Shown piece after piece: positions 11,984 through 22,087 of a stretch of 64,000 nucleotides of DNA; the stretch's first letter is position 1, and each line of letters opens with the position of its first letter. The notes under the pieces are model-generated. The model did not search any database and was not told where the DNA came from. It saw nothing but the letters and a program-made list of their open reading frames with translations. Made by a program: the position numbers and the translations under genes. The stretch comes from Misgurnus anguillicaudatus. Its lineage: Eukaryota > Chordata > Actinopteri > Cypriniformes > Cobitidae. Where the stretch lies: the NCBI RefSeq assembly GCF_027580225.2, contig NC_073352.2:3288501-3352500 (forward strand). The letters run 5' to 3'.

Positions 11984-13331
11984 TTTTGCTCTCGCCTACT
12001 ACATTTGCCATGTTGATACATCATGTGACATCGTCATACCAAGTAGTTAGTCGTTAACTGAAATAATATTAAACAAATGCAATTTAACCACAAGCAGCCG
12101 CTGTTTAATATATGTATTTGCATTTACACAGAGCCATGATTAACGCTTTTGGACATTTTTTTATAAAATAACACCTCTCCTTCTTCTTTATTAGTTAATT
12201 CCTTTCCTGGAAGAGTAAAGTGTCCATTGAGTCCACATTTTAGGATCTTGCCAGAAGTAATAAGTCATCCAGGTACCTTTCGCCTACTGCTTTTCAAATA
12301 CTAAGAATTTGGACATACTACTCGCCTCGTCTACTGCTTTTTTACTTATTGCACATTACAACCAAAACACATCCATTACTCATTACGAGAATAGGAACAA
12401 CCCTTTTAGACTAGGCACACAAACAAATGTATTCGGACATTCCCTTAATGTGTTGAATGAGAAAGATTCTGCTTGCGACTGTCAGGAGGCTGATAGCTCA
12501 CATAATAAGCTTGATGTGTCTCCATAGAAACTCAAACTTCAAAACAGTCAATTAAAAATCCACTTCTTTATTTTATCCTTCCACTGGGTTGTACATGGCA
12601 GGTGTAGTAAATATTTACCATAACCATTTTTAATCATACTGTCCATAGCTCTGCGTAGCCTTACGTGCAACTCTACAAAAAATGTGTCGGTCTACGCAGG
12701 CGGTGTGATCGGTTCGCTAAAACACCCCTTCCATAAGGTCAAAAAAATCTGGGTCACTTTTCCTCAAACTATGGGTTACACGCATAGATACTGCCTACTA
12801 GCGGTCTGCATTTGTAATTGCACGTCAACGTGGACGATGACGCAGAAGTATGAATGAAAACTGATGTCTGGTCATTTTAAAACCTAGACGGACTTAGTTC
12901 AGTAGAAGTAATATTGCTGGTTAACACGTATATTAACAAGTACTTTTATTAATGGGTCATGTTCAGTCACTATTTCATACTTGTTTCGTTGTCTGATAAC
13001 AAAAGCAGAGAATATACAAATAAGAAATATTTTTAGGCATTCGGCTGCATTAAAACCGTAAATTTGTGTCAGTTCAGAGAGTAAAAGAAACGTGAAACAG
13101 ATTTGAAGTCTGAATGCAAATACAACACGTTGACATTACTGGTATGCTAATTACATAATGACACAATCTGTTCCAAGCAAGCTACTTTTCATTCTTCATT
13201 CTTCAGCATTTAGCATTTGTGTACAGTCATGTTGTGTCACACTCATTCTCTCTCACACTCTCAAGGTACATTCCCATTATAAGCGACTTTGTCTGTGTGT
13301 GTCGCTCGTCTCTTTCAAAAGAGGCATTTCA
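11984..13331. other. Intergenic DNA, no gene seen
   Basis: Frames here are short and unrecognised. No paired terminal repeats were found. The segment lies between two transposon-derived blocks. Confidence 0.35.
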
Positions 13332-13866
13332 ATCAACCTGATCTCACGAATTTCCGTGGCATAGTCACGGAATTTTGTGCTCATTTTTCCGTGGCATTCT
13401 CACGGATCTCCGCATTTTTTTGTGGGCCTGCTACGGACTGTCTTTTTCTGTGGCATTCTCACGGATTGGTTACTCAACTGTTTTGTCATATTTTCTTACC
13501 ATTTTCGCTTCGGTTTAGGGTTAGATTTACATGAAATGACATACCTACCCAAACCCAACTCTAACCCCAACGCCAGGCAACAATTGTTTAAAGTTTAGAA
13601 AATATAAAAGAATAAATCAGAAAAAATAGTATGAACCAATACTTACAGTGACATACTAACGCAAACACCAAATCTAACCCTAAACCGAAGCGAGAATGGT
13701 TTGAAAATAGGAAAAAGCAGTTGAGTAACCAATCCGTGAGAATGCCACGGAAAAAGACAGTCCGTAGCAGGGCCACGGAAAAATGCGGAGATCCGTGAGA
13801 ATGCCACGGAAAAATGAGCACAAAATTCCGTGACTATCCCACGGAACTTTGTGAGATCATGTTGAT
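13332..13866. mobile_element. Foldback MITE with CCGTG/CACGG hairpins
   Basis: The two halves are inverted copies of each other over about 200 bp per arm. A TTCA on each side (13328-13331, 13867-13870) may be the TSD. Each arm contains several smaller palindromes of the type TTCCGTGGCATNNTCACGGA. Because of the inversion, the same short hydrophobic open frame appears on both strands. I treat it as a shadow. Confidence 0.7.
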
Positions 13867-15845
13867 TTCAAAATGTGGTTGTCATAAACAAATGAGTAAC
13901 GTCACCTTCAGTAACTGATGAGAGACGGATTATGTGAACTCCCCGCTTTGTTCTCATTGGTACACTGAAAAAAAATGATTCATTCATAACTTTTAAGGTA
14001 AATGGTAAATGGTTAGGATCAATTTATTTAAGCTACATTTAAACAAAAGATTTTGTTTTGTTGAATGAATCATTTTTAGTCGCTCCTGAATGTCGCTCAT
14101 AATTTGCATAAAGTTAAACTTTACGCAACTTTGTCTCACGACTGGACACGTCCCATCCATTTGCCAACGGTTACTGTCGCTCGTGTAGCCGGAAGTCGCC
14201 AAGCTTCCATTGAAATCAATGAGATTGTGTTACTGCTAGTCGCTGCTAGTCTGTAGCTTACAGTAATAATCATAAACTACCTAGTACTAAAATAGCACAA
14301 AAAATAAACGTATTACTAGCACTATAGAAAAATAAAAGTATCGGATCAACACTTGGTATCAGCCAACACTCAAAATTAAATAGCTCTATCCAGTGCATTA
14401 AAAAATGTAATCGGTGCATCCTTAGTAATGTTTTTGTAATGTTTTAGAGCGTATGTGCAAAAAGAGCTAAAAGGGGCAAAAAGAGTTTACTATAACACAG
14501 TTTGCTGTTGGGGATTTATTACATAGACGCTTTATAAAACATAGATGCTTTTTAAAATTATCATTACAACAAGATGAGGAAATGTTCTTTAGTTTAATGT
14601 CAAGACGTTTTAACATCTTTATCCTGCACTGCTAGGATATATATTTTTATTTTCATATCTAATTTTTATACCATGTTGCTATGATACCTGTGGTAAAATC
14701 GTGTCTTATTGCTTCAACAGACAAAAGGAAAAATCTAGGACAGCTGTACAGAGAAACATAAATATTTCAGACCTTCGTAAAGGCATTTGTAACCATCCTA
14801 AACCTTTATTGTAATAATGTTGCTTCACCATATGTACTAAACCATTATAGTTCAATAATTGAATGCCCATTTACCAACTCAAAACAATTGAAGAACTGTA
14901 GAGAATGCCACTACTATTGACTGTTCTTGTTAAAATCTCAACACTCCTCATTTATCAGGGTCAGCGACACACAGTTCTTAAAACTGAAGATGGGGTGTCA
15001 ATAAAACAAGAGTCCCTGACATGTCTCACTGATTTCCTGTCGCTGTTCATTACCAAGGCCAACTATCTATTGTTTCCAGAGACCACAAAACAAACTGGTA
15101 GAACATTAACTCATCAGGAAGTTTAGTTTGTGTGTATGACACTGTCACTGTGGCTAAAAGTAAAGGAAAATACTTTGTTTTAGTGGACTCCTAACTGACA
15201 TAAAAGTTTTTATGTGTTTGCAATTTTCTCTGGCTGAGAGCAGGGCTGGTTCAGGAACAAAGGACTGCTACTTTTGGGATCAGGAGCTAATTGCTGAGTG
15301 CCATTGTTGTGTATCTTGTCAATTACCCCAAGAATCTTCTGAGTTCTTATCCCTTGGGTTTCAATGCTAGTGCAAGAGCCACTGCCCAATCTAGGCCTGT
15401 TTCCATCATGTGATTTCACAGAAGAAAATGCAGTTCTAGGACAGAAATAATGGCCCATGCTGGTACCTTTCAACCTGCTGTTCCCTAACAGCAGAAGCGA
15501 AATAATGTCCTCATCATTGAAAGTTTTCAAAGCAAGACTGATGTACACTAGATGATTTGTCCAGGGGTTGTTTGGTTTAGGTTCATACACACTGCCAATG
15601 ATTTTATGGAATCTGAGTGTGCATTCACACACATCCCATAAAGATCTCATAGTGACACGTGATTTTGTCTGGAGAGCTAGCACATGACGCGATTTTCTAC
15701 TATGCTGTTGAATGATCTCATAATTTTAGCGTGGATTGTGAGGAGCTTCGTGATCTTTGTCTTATTTCACTTTTTCATCATGAATGTCAATCTGCATTTA
15801 AAACCCTCTTGTCAAAGAGCTAAACGACAACTTCTTGTTGTGATG
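13867..15845. other. Intergenic DNA with one unexplained open frame
   Basis: No terminal repeats or known domains were recognised. The only notable item is a 157-codon open frame on the minus strand (15210-15683), listed separately. Confidence 0.35.
15210..15683 (-). CDS. Unrecognised open frame, 157 codons, doubtful
   Basis: An ATG-started frame of 157 codons lies on the minus strand in otherwise repeat-poor sequence. The translation is of mixed composition, without a signal peptide, membrane segment or motif I know. It has no obvious low-complexity cause. I see no convincing splice sites or promoter. It may be a chance frame, or a decayed piece of a gene or transposon. No function is proposed. 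Confidence 0.12.
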   Translation of the reverse strand: MLALQTKSRVTMRSLWDVCECTLRFHKIIGSVYEPKPNNPWTNHLVYISLALKTFNDEDIISLLLLGNSRLKGTSMGHYFCPRTAFSSVKSHDGNRPRLGSGSCTSIETQGIRTQKILGVIDKIHNNGTQQLAPDPKSSSPLFLNQPCSQPEKIANT

Positions 15846-16062
15846 ACACACTCGTTCTCACTACGACACGCCCCTTATGGCATTGTTTCTGCCTTTTGTT
15901 CAAACAGACGTGTTCCATAAATCTTACAGCAATGTTACTAGGTTCCCTTTATGGGAGCGATCCCAGAATCAATAATGGGATTGATTTCTTTCACACAGAA
16001 GGCACGCTGGCAATTTTATGTGACTATTCTGGGAACAACGTGCTATGTCAACCAAAAAACCT
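15846..16062 (-). repeat. Fragment related to the 9384-10364 repeat
   Basis: The sequence around GATCCCAGAATCAATAATGG and the preceding CGACACGCCCCTTATGGCAT matches, in reversed orientation and with many differences, the left part of the element at 9384-10364 (its GTTGCCGG / CCTCTGTGTGAACAAG region). It looks like a truncated old copy. Confidence 0.4.
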
Positions 16063-16306
16063 GAGCATTAATGAAAGAGTGCCTCAGCAGCTAAACATTT
16101 TAAAAGCAGTAAGATGACAGGCCTAAAAGTAGGTTGGATCCGTTTTGTCTTGTGGATCCAGGGGCTGCTCCTCATCTGGTCATTCGTTGACATGCCTAAG
16201 GTTAGAGGTGTGTCCCAACATTGAGTGAAGTTTGCCTAATTTATTGTTACACTTTATTATTGAATTAGACATTACCTGAATATTTAGATTCTGTGTGTAT
16301 GTAGAA

Positions 16307-17502
16307 TAGGGGTGGAACGGTACACACAAGTCCCGGTTCGGTTTGTACCTCGGTTCAGGCTTCACGGTTCGATTCACTTTCGGTACAATGGAGGAAAAAA
16401 GCAAAACAAAAATGAAGAAGGCATTTTTTTTTAAGCTAATCTTAAAAACATAGGTGTCCTTATCAGTGTTATTTTGAGATGTCATGAATATGAACTGAAA
16501 TGCATTTAACATACTATCTCGTATTTCAAAAATATATACCACTTTAAGTAATCTTGTACTCATCTTTCATACAAATAGGGGTTCAAATGTATTACAAGTG
16601 TTACCTAAATACATTTTTAAATTACATTTTTGGCCTTATTTCATATTAATGTACTAAAGAACAAAAAATAGGCTTGTAGGATGAATTAATAGGTGTGTAC
16701 GACTTCACGAGGCGCTGCAAGAAACGACAAGTGGATGACGTCAGAGTAACGCGAGAGCGATTTGAAATCAGCTTCCTCCGCAAGATTTCTCGCGGTACTC
16801 TGACGCTGATGGCGCTGCGTAAAGTTTAGCACACTTAAAAAACTGAAAGCAGCTGAACTCGACAGAACTGCCCTGCGTATGCCTGTTGTATATAACAGGA
16901 CAATTTATCTCCTACTTCTCAGCGTGAGAAATACAAAGTGTGGCGTTTGAACTGACTGAAATGCGTGTTTGTCAAGGTGAATGCGTGAGACTTGAGAGCC
17001 CTGATTAGATGTATTTCCACTCACATACCTAACAACTGCTGAACAACGCCGACGCACAGTCCTCGTCTTTTCCACCACTCTCTCGCCTGTGCTATTGTAA
17101 CTGACTGGAAAACTGAAGTTTTGCCAAACTTGCGATCTTAAAGGGGCCGGCGGATCCTCACCACCATTTGCCATACTCGCTGTCGCTGCTATTTCACTCA
17201 CTGGACCGTGAACCTGACAAAAAATTGCAGAATGCCAGTAGACGGTCTCTGATAGAGCGCATACATAGGCGGAGCTCGGCTGCATCGGCGCCAATCAGAG
17301 CTTTAGAGCTAAAGCGGGGCAACAGATTAGCTGTCCATAAAGAACCCGCGGATCTAACAGTAGTTCCGCATTACATAAATTATTTTGCACGCAAGTTTTT
17401 TTTTATTTTCATACTGTGTATTCTCCGTTTAAATTCATGCACCGAACCGTGACCCCCGTACCGATTCGGTTCGAAACGAATACATGTATTGTTCCACCCC
17501 TA
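16307..17502. mobile_element. hAT-like non-autonomous element (TAGGGGTGGAAC ends)
   Basis: The ends TAGGGGTGGAAC and GTTCCACCCCTA form a perfect 12-bp inverted pair, extended by CGGTTCGG-type subterminal repeats. The 8-bp duplication ATGTAGAA flanks both sides (16299-16306 and 17503-17510), as expected for hAT integration. The 1.2 kb interior has no transposase frame. It includes a block at 16697-16830 shared in part with the elements at 31402 and 55211. It must depend on another transposase. Confidence 0.8.
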
Positions 17503-17920
17503 ATGTAGAATGTGTCTTTTGGTAACACTTTATTTTACGACCCGCAAAGTACCGCGTAATTAAACCGAATTTACTGGGTACCTATTTGTAACAACAGAGT
17601 ACCTCTACAGTACGTACTTGTAGTTATAAGGGAACAATATTTTAAGTTTGGGGTAATAAGGGGGTAAGAATATGAAGAATTATAAATGATTTATACTCTA
17701 AGTATGTCATAACTACAGGGTACCTATTGTAATATTACGTGGTATGTGACTTACGTCTATGGGTAATATGGTCTATTGATTATTTTGTTATATTTTATTT
17801 TCATATTTGCTACTTACCTGATGAAAGTGTATTGTAGAGCCTATAGTTGATGTCTACAAGCCACGTCGGCAAATAACATATAACAGCACAATAAAAATAA
17901 TAGCAACGTGGACCTCTTTG

Positions 17921-18132
17921 ATCTGTATGTATACAGGAGTTACCAGGTAACTCGTATATTTTCGGGCTGTAAATTAAAGTGGTGCTTATTCCCCGCTTGT
18001 TCTGTGTATGTACCAGGTAACTCTTAACTTTGCGGGCTGTAAATTAAAGTGGCGCTTGTTACAGCCTTGTTCTGTGTATTTACCAGGTAACTCTCATACT
18101 TGCGGGCTGTAAACTAAAGTGGTGCTTTGTTC
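17921..18132 (+). repeat. Three tandem 70-bp units
   Basis: The motif TACCAGGTAACTC starts at 17941, 18011 and 18081, so the period is 70 bases. In each unit a GCGGGCTGTAAATTAAAGTG-like segment follows. The repeat lies inside the long-TIR element and may hold binding sites for its transposase. That role is an inference. Confidence 0.8.
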
Positions 18133-18727
18133 ACCTCTTCTTATAAATGTTATAGGGTAAATAACATAAACATACAGAATATTGTTATTTTTATTTTAAA
18201 ACAACTTATTTCAAAACATCTTTAAAACACTATAATTAAGACAACACTTAATTTTTATTAACACAAAAATACTTTTATTTCAAATAAAAAGTCATGACAA
18301 TATTTCGTTGTTTTTGCGGCTTGGCTTCCTTATATTACATATAAAAAGCATAAATGAAAGCCTTCAGTAAATGTTTCTTCACTGTGCCTTGACAAAAACT
18401 GAGTTTTCTGAGCCAGTTAATAACTTTAGGCTAACATATGTGCTAGCTAACCTGCTGCTACAGTTAGCTGGCAACTTTCTTGAAAACACATTGTTTGAAA
18501 TGCCTGAGTCATGTATTAACAAAACCAGTTACCTTATTCAGCATGCGGATCCTGCTCACATCACTCGCAGCCGTACTCCTCAGTGTAGAAAGTTTTTAAA
18601 ACCTCTTAAAGAAATTTCACCTCAGGATCACGTTCCAGCAAACCTCCTGCAGACGGCCGCTGAAAAATTCACAATAAAATCATAAAAAAAACATAATTTC
18701 GCCATAGACTTGACTAAGTCATACATA

Positions 18728-20478
18728 CAGGGCCGCATTAATGCATGGGCTTACCTGGGCTTAAGCCCAGGGCCTCGGGCTGGGAAGGGCCCCGAGTTGC
18801 CGGAAAAAAATAACTGCCGCATTTTATAAAAAGTTGATACTCCCTTTAAAATTATGCTTAATCGCTTTGCTTTGAATGTCCGTGCGTGAATGCAGTTCCT
18901 GCGCAAGAAAATCTCTCACTTACTATATGCTACCCTGCAATCATTAGTGCGCTTTTTAAAATTTCTGTCTGAAATATCCATTATTGCATTTCTGAAGGCA
19001 ACACAGACAGCTTTCTGATAAAGTGACCAAAAGTGCCTTTCAAGTGATGAACAAAGACTAAACTGAGGACGCGTTTTTATCTTAATATGAAAGACAACGT
19101 GTATATAAACATTCATTAAATGATTCCTCGTAACATTTTAAAGCCAAGATGTACAGAACAGCACACAAAGATATTACACAAAACATTTTTGATAACTAAA
19201 TCTAATAAATAACAAATTAGATTCTGCCTCGGAAGCCACGGCTAAGTTCAGCGATCGTTTCATTTTGAGATTTAGCGTGGCAAGGAAATAAAAGATGAGA
19301 AATTACATATAATTTGGTACTGTAAATTATAAAAAACAAGCTTTATATACAATTACTTAAACGGTTCATTTATAACCAAAAAACACTGAAATTAAGGATT
19401 TTATAGACACTATATATGCTTTATTATTTTGCACAAAAATATCTGATTGCTTACTTTCACTTTGATCATCTCTGTATTCACAAAAACTGCTTACCTGTTT
19501 TGTAGCTCAACTTTTGACAAGTTAAGCAACCTTTTTAAATACATTTTAAAACTTATACTTGTCGAAAAAAATCAGTTTTTTGATGTTACGTTTGATGAAT
19601 GCCTAAATATAATCACGCAGAGCACCTAGCACGTTCGGCTAAGTTGAATGTGACAGCATGCAACCGCGCAACATCGACACAACGAAAAGCAATCCAAAAC
19701 TTACAGAGCTTAAATTATATCAGAATTTACCTTTATAATTAATAAAAAATAAAAACAAAATAAAGTCAGAATCAATAGGTGCAGAACATGGGTGCAAAAT
19801 GCCTAAATGCGCATGGGAATAAAACCCACAAATAGTTTAATCAGATAACACTAAATAATCTATAAATTAAATAAAAACAAGGAAATATTAAAATTAATTT
19901 TAAAATAACGAAAGTATAGAATTACCTGTTTTGTCTTTTTAATTGCAGAAACAAAGAGACTTTGCAATGGTTTCTGGATATGGACGTCTAGCCCTGTCAC
20001 GGGATTTAGGCTATTAACATACTTTAAAAATATTTATTAAAAGCTACTATATTATTTACTTAGTATTATTATAATAGGATGTATATTTTTTATATTGGGA
20101 GAAAGCTGTTAAATGTGAAATCAGATACTGTGCACTCTTATACAGCCAAAATGAAATGATCCTCAATTTTATAACACATCTGCGACAATTGACTGTGCAG
20201 TAGTCGAATCAGGCTTCTCCTGTCAAAGCATCGAATCTTAGACTATTCGGGTCACCTAGGACTATGTGCATGTTATGCAGTGATATTTGTGTATATTGCG
20301 GGCATTCTGATATGGTTTTAATATTTTGTAATTCCATTTATTCTAGCAAAATAAAAGCCTGACAACTTGCACTTAGTGATTATAAAGATTGTGTGAATGT
20401 AGGCTGCAATTCTGGTGGATAAAGGGCCACACAAAATGATAAAGCCCAGGGGCCCCTTACAGTGTTAATGCGGCCCTG
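18728..20478. mobile_element. hAT-like non-autonomous element, 1.75 kb
   Basis: Ends CAGGGCCGCATTAA and TTAATGCGGCCCTG are perfect inverted repeats. They are flanked by the 8-bp duplication CATACATA (18720-18727 and 20479-20486). Just inside each end is a GGGCTTAAGCCCAGGG-type block, also found in the element at 30835-32860. The interior is AT-rich with no transposase frame. It sits inside the right arm of the 17521-26024 transposon, so it arrived later. Confidence 0.88.
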
Positions 20479-20612
20479 CATACATACCACGTAATATTAC
20501 AATAGGTACCCTGTAGTTATAAAATACTTAGAGTATAAATAATTTATAATTCTTCATATTCTTAACCCCTTATTACCCCAAATGTAACATATTGTTCCCT
20601 TATACCTACAAG

Positions 20613-21113
20613 TGTCACGGTAGGAAAATCCATTGTTTTCCTCCGTGTCATGTTTGTGTGTGTGTGTTGTTCACTTACCCTGCCATGTGCTCGTTAGAGC
20701 GATCCCTTTCACCTGTGTGTTGATTGTCTCGCTCCAGCTGTTCATCATTACATCATCTCCATAAAAACTCACCTGACTTTCTGTTCCCTGCCAGATTCTA
20801 TTGTTTGCTCAGTCTCCGTGTTGCTTGGTTGTTCCCTGTGCTTTGGATTACGTGTTTCAGTTGGATGTGTATTGTCGTCGTCGTCTTCGTGTGGATGTTC
20901 CGTGTCAGTCTGGATTTCACCACTGCTCACCACTCCACCAACGTCGCACTCAAAACACCAACTTCCACCGTAGTCATCGTCACCATTGCCAACAACAACA
21001 CCGGACTGGATTACGTCCGCATTTGACTTTGAATACTCTCTCTTTGTTTATATTTAATAAACATTGTTCATTTTTACACCTGCGTTTGCTTCCGTCTTTT
21101 ACAAGTCATTACA
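20613..21113 (+). repeat. 5' LTR of the Gypsy element
   Basis: 501 bp. It holds a TATA-like ATAAAAA at 20761-20767, a predicted RNA start near 20790, and a poly(A) signal AATAAA at 21056-21061. The first 40 bases can fold: CACGG pairs with CCGTG and GGAAAA with TTTTCC. Short open frames crossing the LTR are not genes. Confidence 0.95.
20761..20767 (+). promoter_or_regulatory. TATA-like box in the 5' LTR
   Basis: ATAAAAA lies about 29 bases before GCCAGATTCT (20790-20799), the segment that matches the priming site. This fits a transcript starting near 20790. Inferred from spacing only. Confidence 0.55.
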
Positions 21114-21115
21114 GA

Positions 21116-21125
21116 AGAATCTGGC
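21116..21125 (+). other. Self-priming type primer-binding site
   Basis: AGAATCTGGC, three bases after the 5' LTR, is the exact reverse complement of GCCAGATTCT at 20790-20799, about 30 bases downstream of the TATA-like box. In Tf1 and sushi-type elements the first 11 or so bases of the RNA fold back onto this site and prime reverse transcription instead of a tRNA. I saw no obvious tRNA 3'-end match here. Confidence 0.7.
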
Positions 21126-21130
21126 CAAAC

Positions 21131-22087
21131 ATGGAAGCAGCAGGTGGCCAGCCGATCTCCGCGTTGGAGGAGTTTCTCCAGCGATCTCTGGCTCGTATGG
21201 ATCATCAGGATCAAACCATCGAGGACATGCGGAAGGCCGTCCAGGCAATGGTGGCGAAGGTTTCCGAGCTCTCTCAGCGATCTCCGAACATCACGCCTCC
21301 CACTGCGCCACCCATGCCGCCCGCACCATCTTCACCTCCAGGGGGTAGTTTCATCCAGGAACCGAGACTGCCGATCCCGGAGAAATATGCCGGTGAGCCC
21401 AACTACTGTCGTACTTTTCTCTCTCATTGTTCTCTACATTTCGCCCAACAGCCCCGGACATTCTCGCTCGAGGAGACCAAAGTGGCGTTCACGCTCTCAC
21501 TGCTCTCGGGCAAGGCTGCCCTCTGGGGGACGGCGGTATGGGAAAACCACGACAGCTGTTGTTCCTCGTTCGCCTCGCTTTCCGAAGAAATGAAGAGGGT
21601 TTTCGATCGCTCCGTCGCCGGGAGGGAGGCCGCCCGGCTCCTCACGGATCTCCAGCAGGGGGAGCGGTCGGTCTCGGACTATGCCATCGAGTTCCGTACC
21701 CTGGCGGCGGAGTGCAGGTGGAACGAGGAAGCGCAGTGGGACCATTTCCTGCATGGGTTGGCGGATCGGATCCATCGAGAGATCATCACGGCGGAATTAC
21801 CGAAGTCGCTCAACGGTCTGGTGGACTTGGCGATCCGGGTTGACGCACGCCTGTCTACCGTTGCCAGAAGGAAGACTCAAGTTCTGCCCCTACGTCAAGC
21901 GGAGTCCACGGATCCTCCCATCGAAGTTTCCGCCGGTGGTCTCTCAGATCCGGAACCCATGCAGGTGGGTCGAGCTCGGTTACCCTGGAAGGAGAGGAAT
22001 CGGCGGAGATCCTTGGGTCTTTGCCTGTACTGTGGTGAGTCGGGTCACCAATGCCAGAGGTGCCCGGTAAAAGACCAAGCCCGATAG
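21131..22087 (+). CDS. gag: Gag polyprotein of the Gypsy element
   Basis: 318 residues from the ATG that follows the priming site. The same frame runs open back into the LTR, but only from a TTG there, so 21131 is the sensible start. An N-terminal coiled-coil-like stretch (about 5-40) and a proline-rich linker (about 50-75) precede a capsid-like region (about 80-240) with the usual retrotransposon gag pattern. A CCHC zinc knuckle sits at Cys298, Cys301, His306 and Cys311. The product should form particles and bind element RNA in the cytoplasm. The last 37 bases overlap the pol frame, which is shifted by -1. No break is present. Confidence 0.9.
   Translation: MEAAGGQPISALEEFLQRSLARMDHQDQTIEDMRKAVQAMVAKVSELSQRSPNITPPTAPPMPPAPSSPPGGSFIQEPRLPIPEKYAGEPNYCRTFLSHCSLHFAQQPRTFSLEETKVAFTLSLLSGKAALWGTAVWENHDSCCSSFASLSEEMKRVFDRSVAGREAARLLTDLQQGERSVSDYAIEFRTLAAECRWNEEAQWDHFLHGLADRIHREIITAELPKSLNGLVDLAIRVDARLSTVARRKTQVLPLRQAESTDPPIEVSAGGLSDPEPMQVGRARLPWKERNRRRSLGLCLYCGESGHQCQRCPVKDQAR

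Noticed and set aside
13377..13821. Matching open frames on opposite strands
   Set aside because: They are the same sequence read from the two arms of a foldback element. No start context or family support.
20724..21026. Open frame inside the 5' LTR (and its twin at 25534-25836)
   Set aside because: It lies wholly within the LTR, is duplicated only because the LTR is, and resembles no protein. The long frame running from 20801 into gag starts at TTG, so gag is placed at the ATG at 21131.
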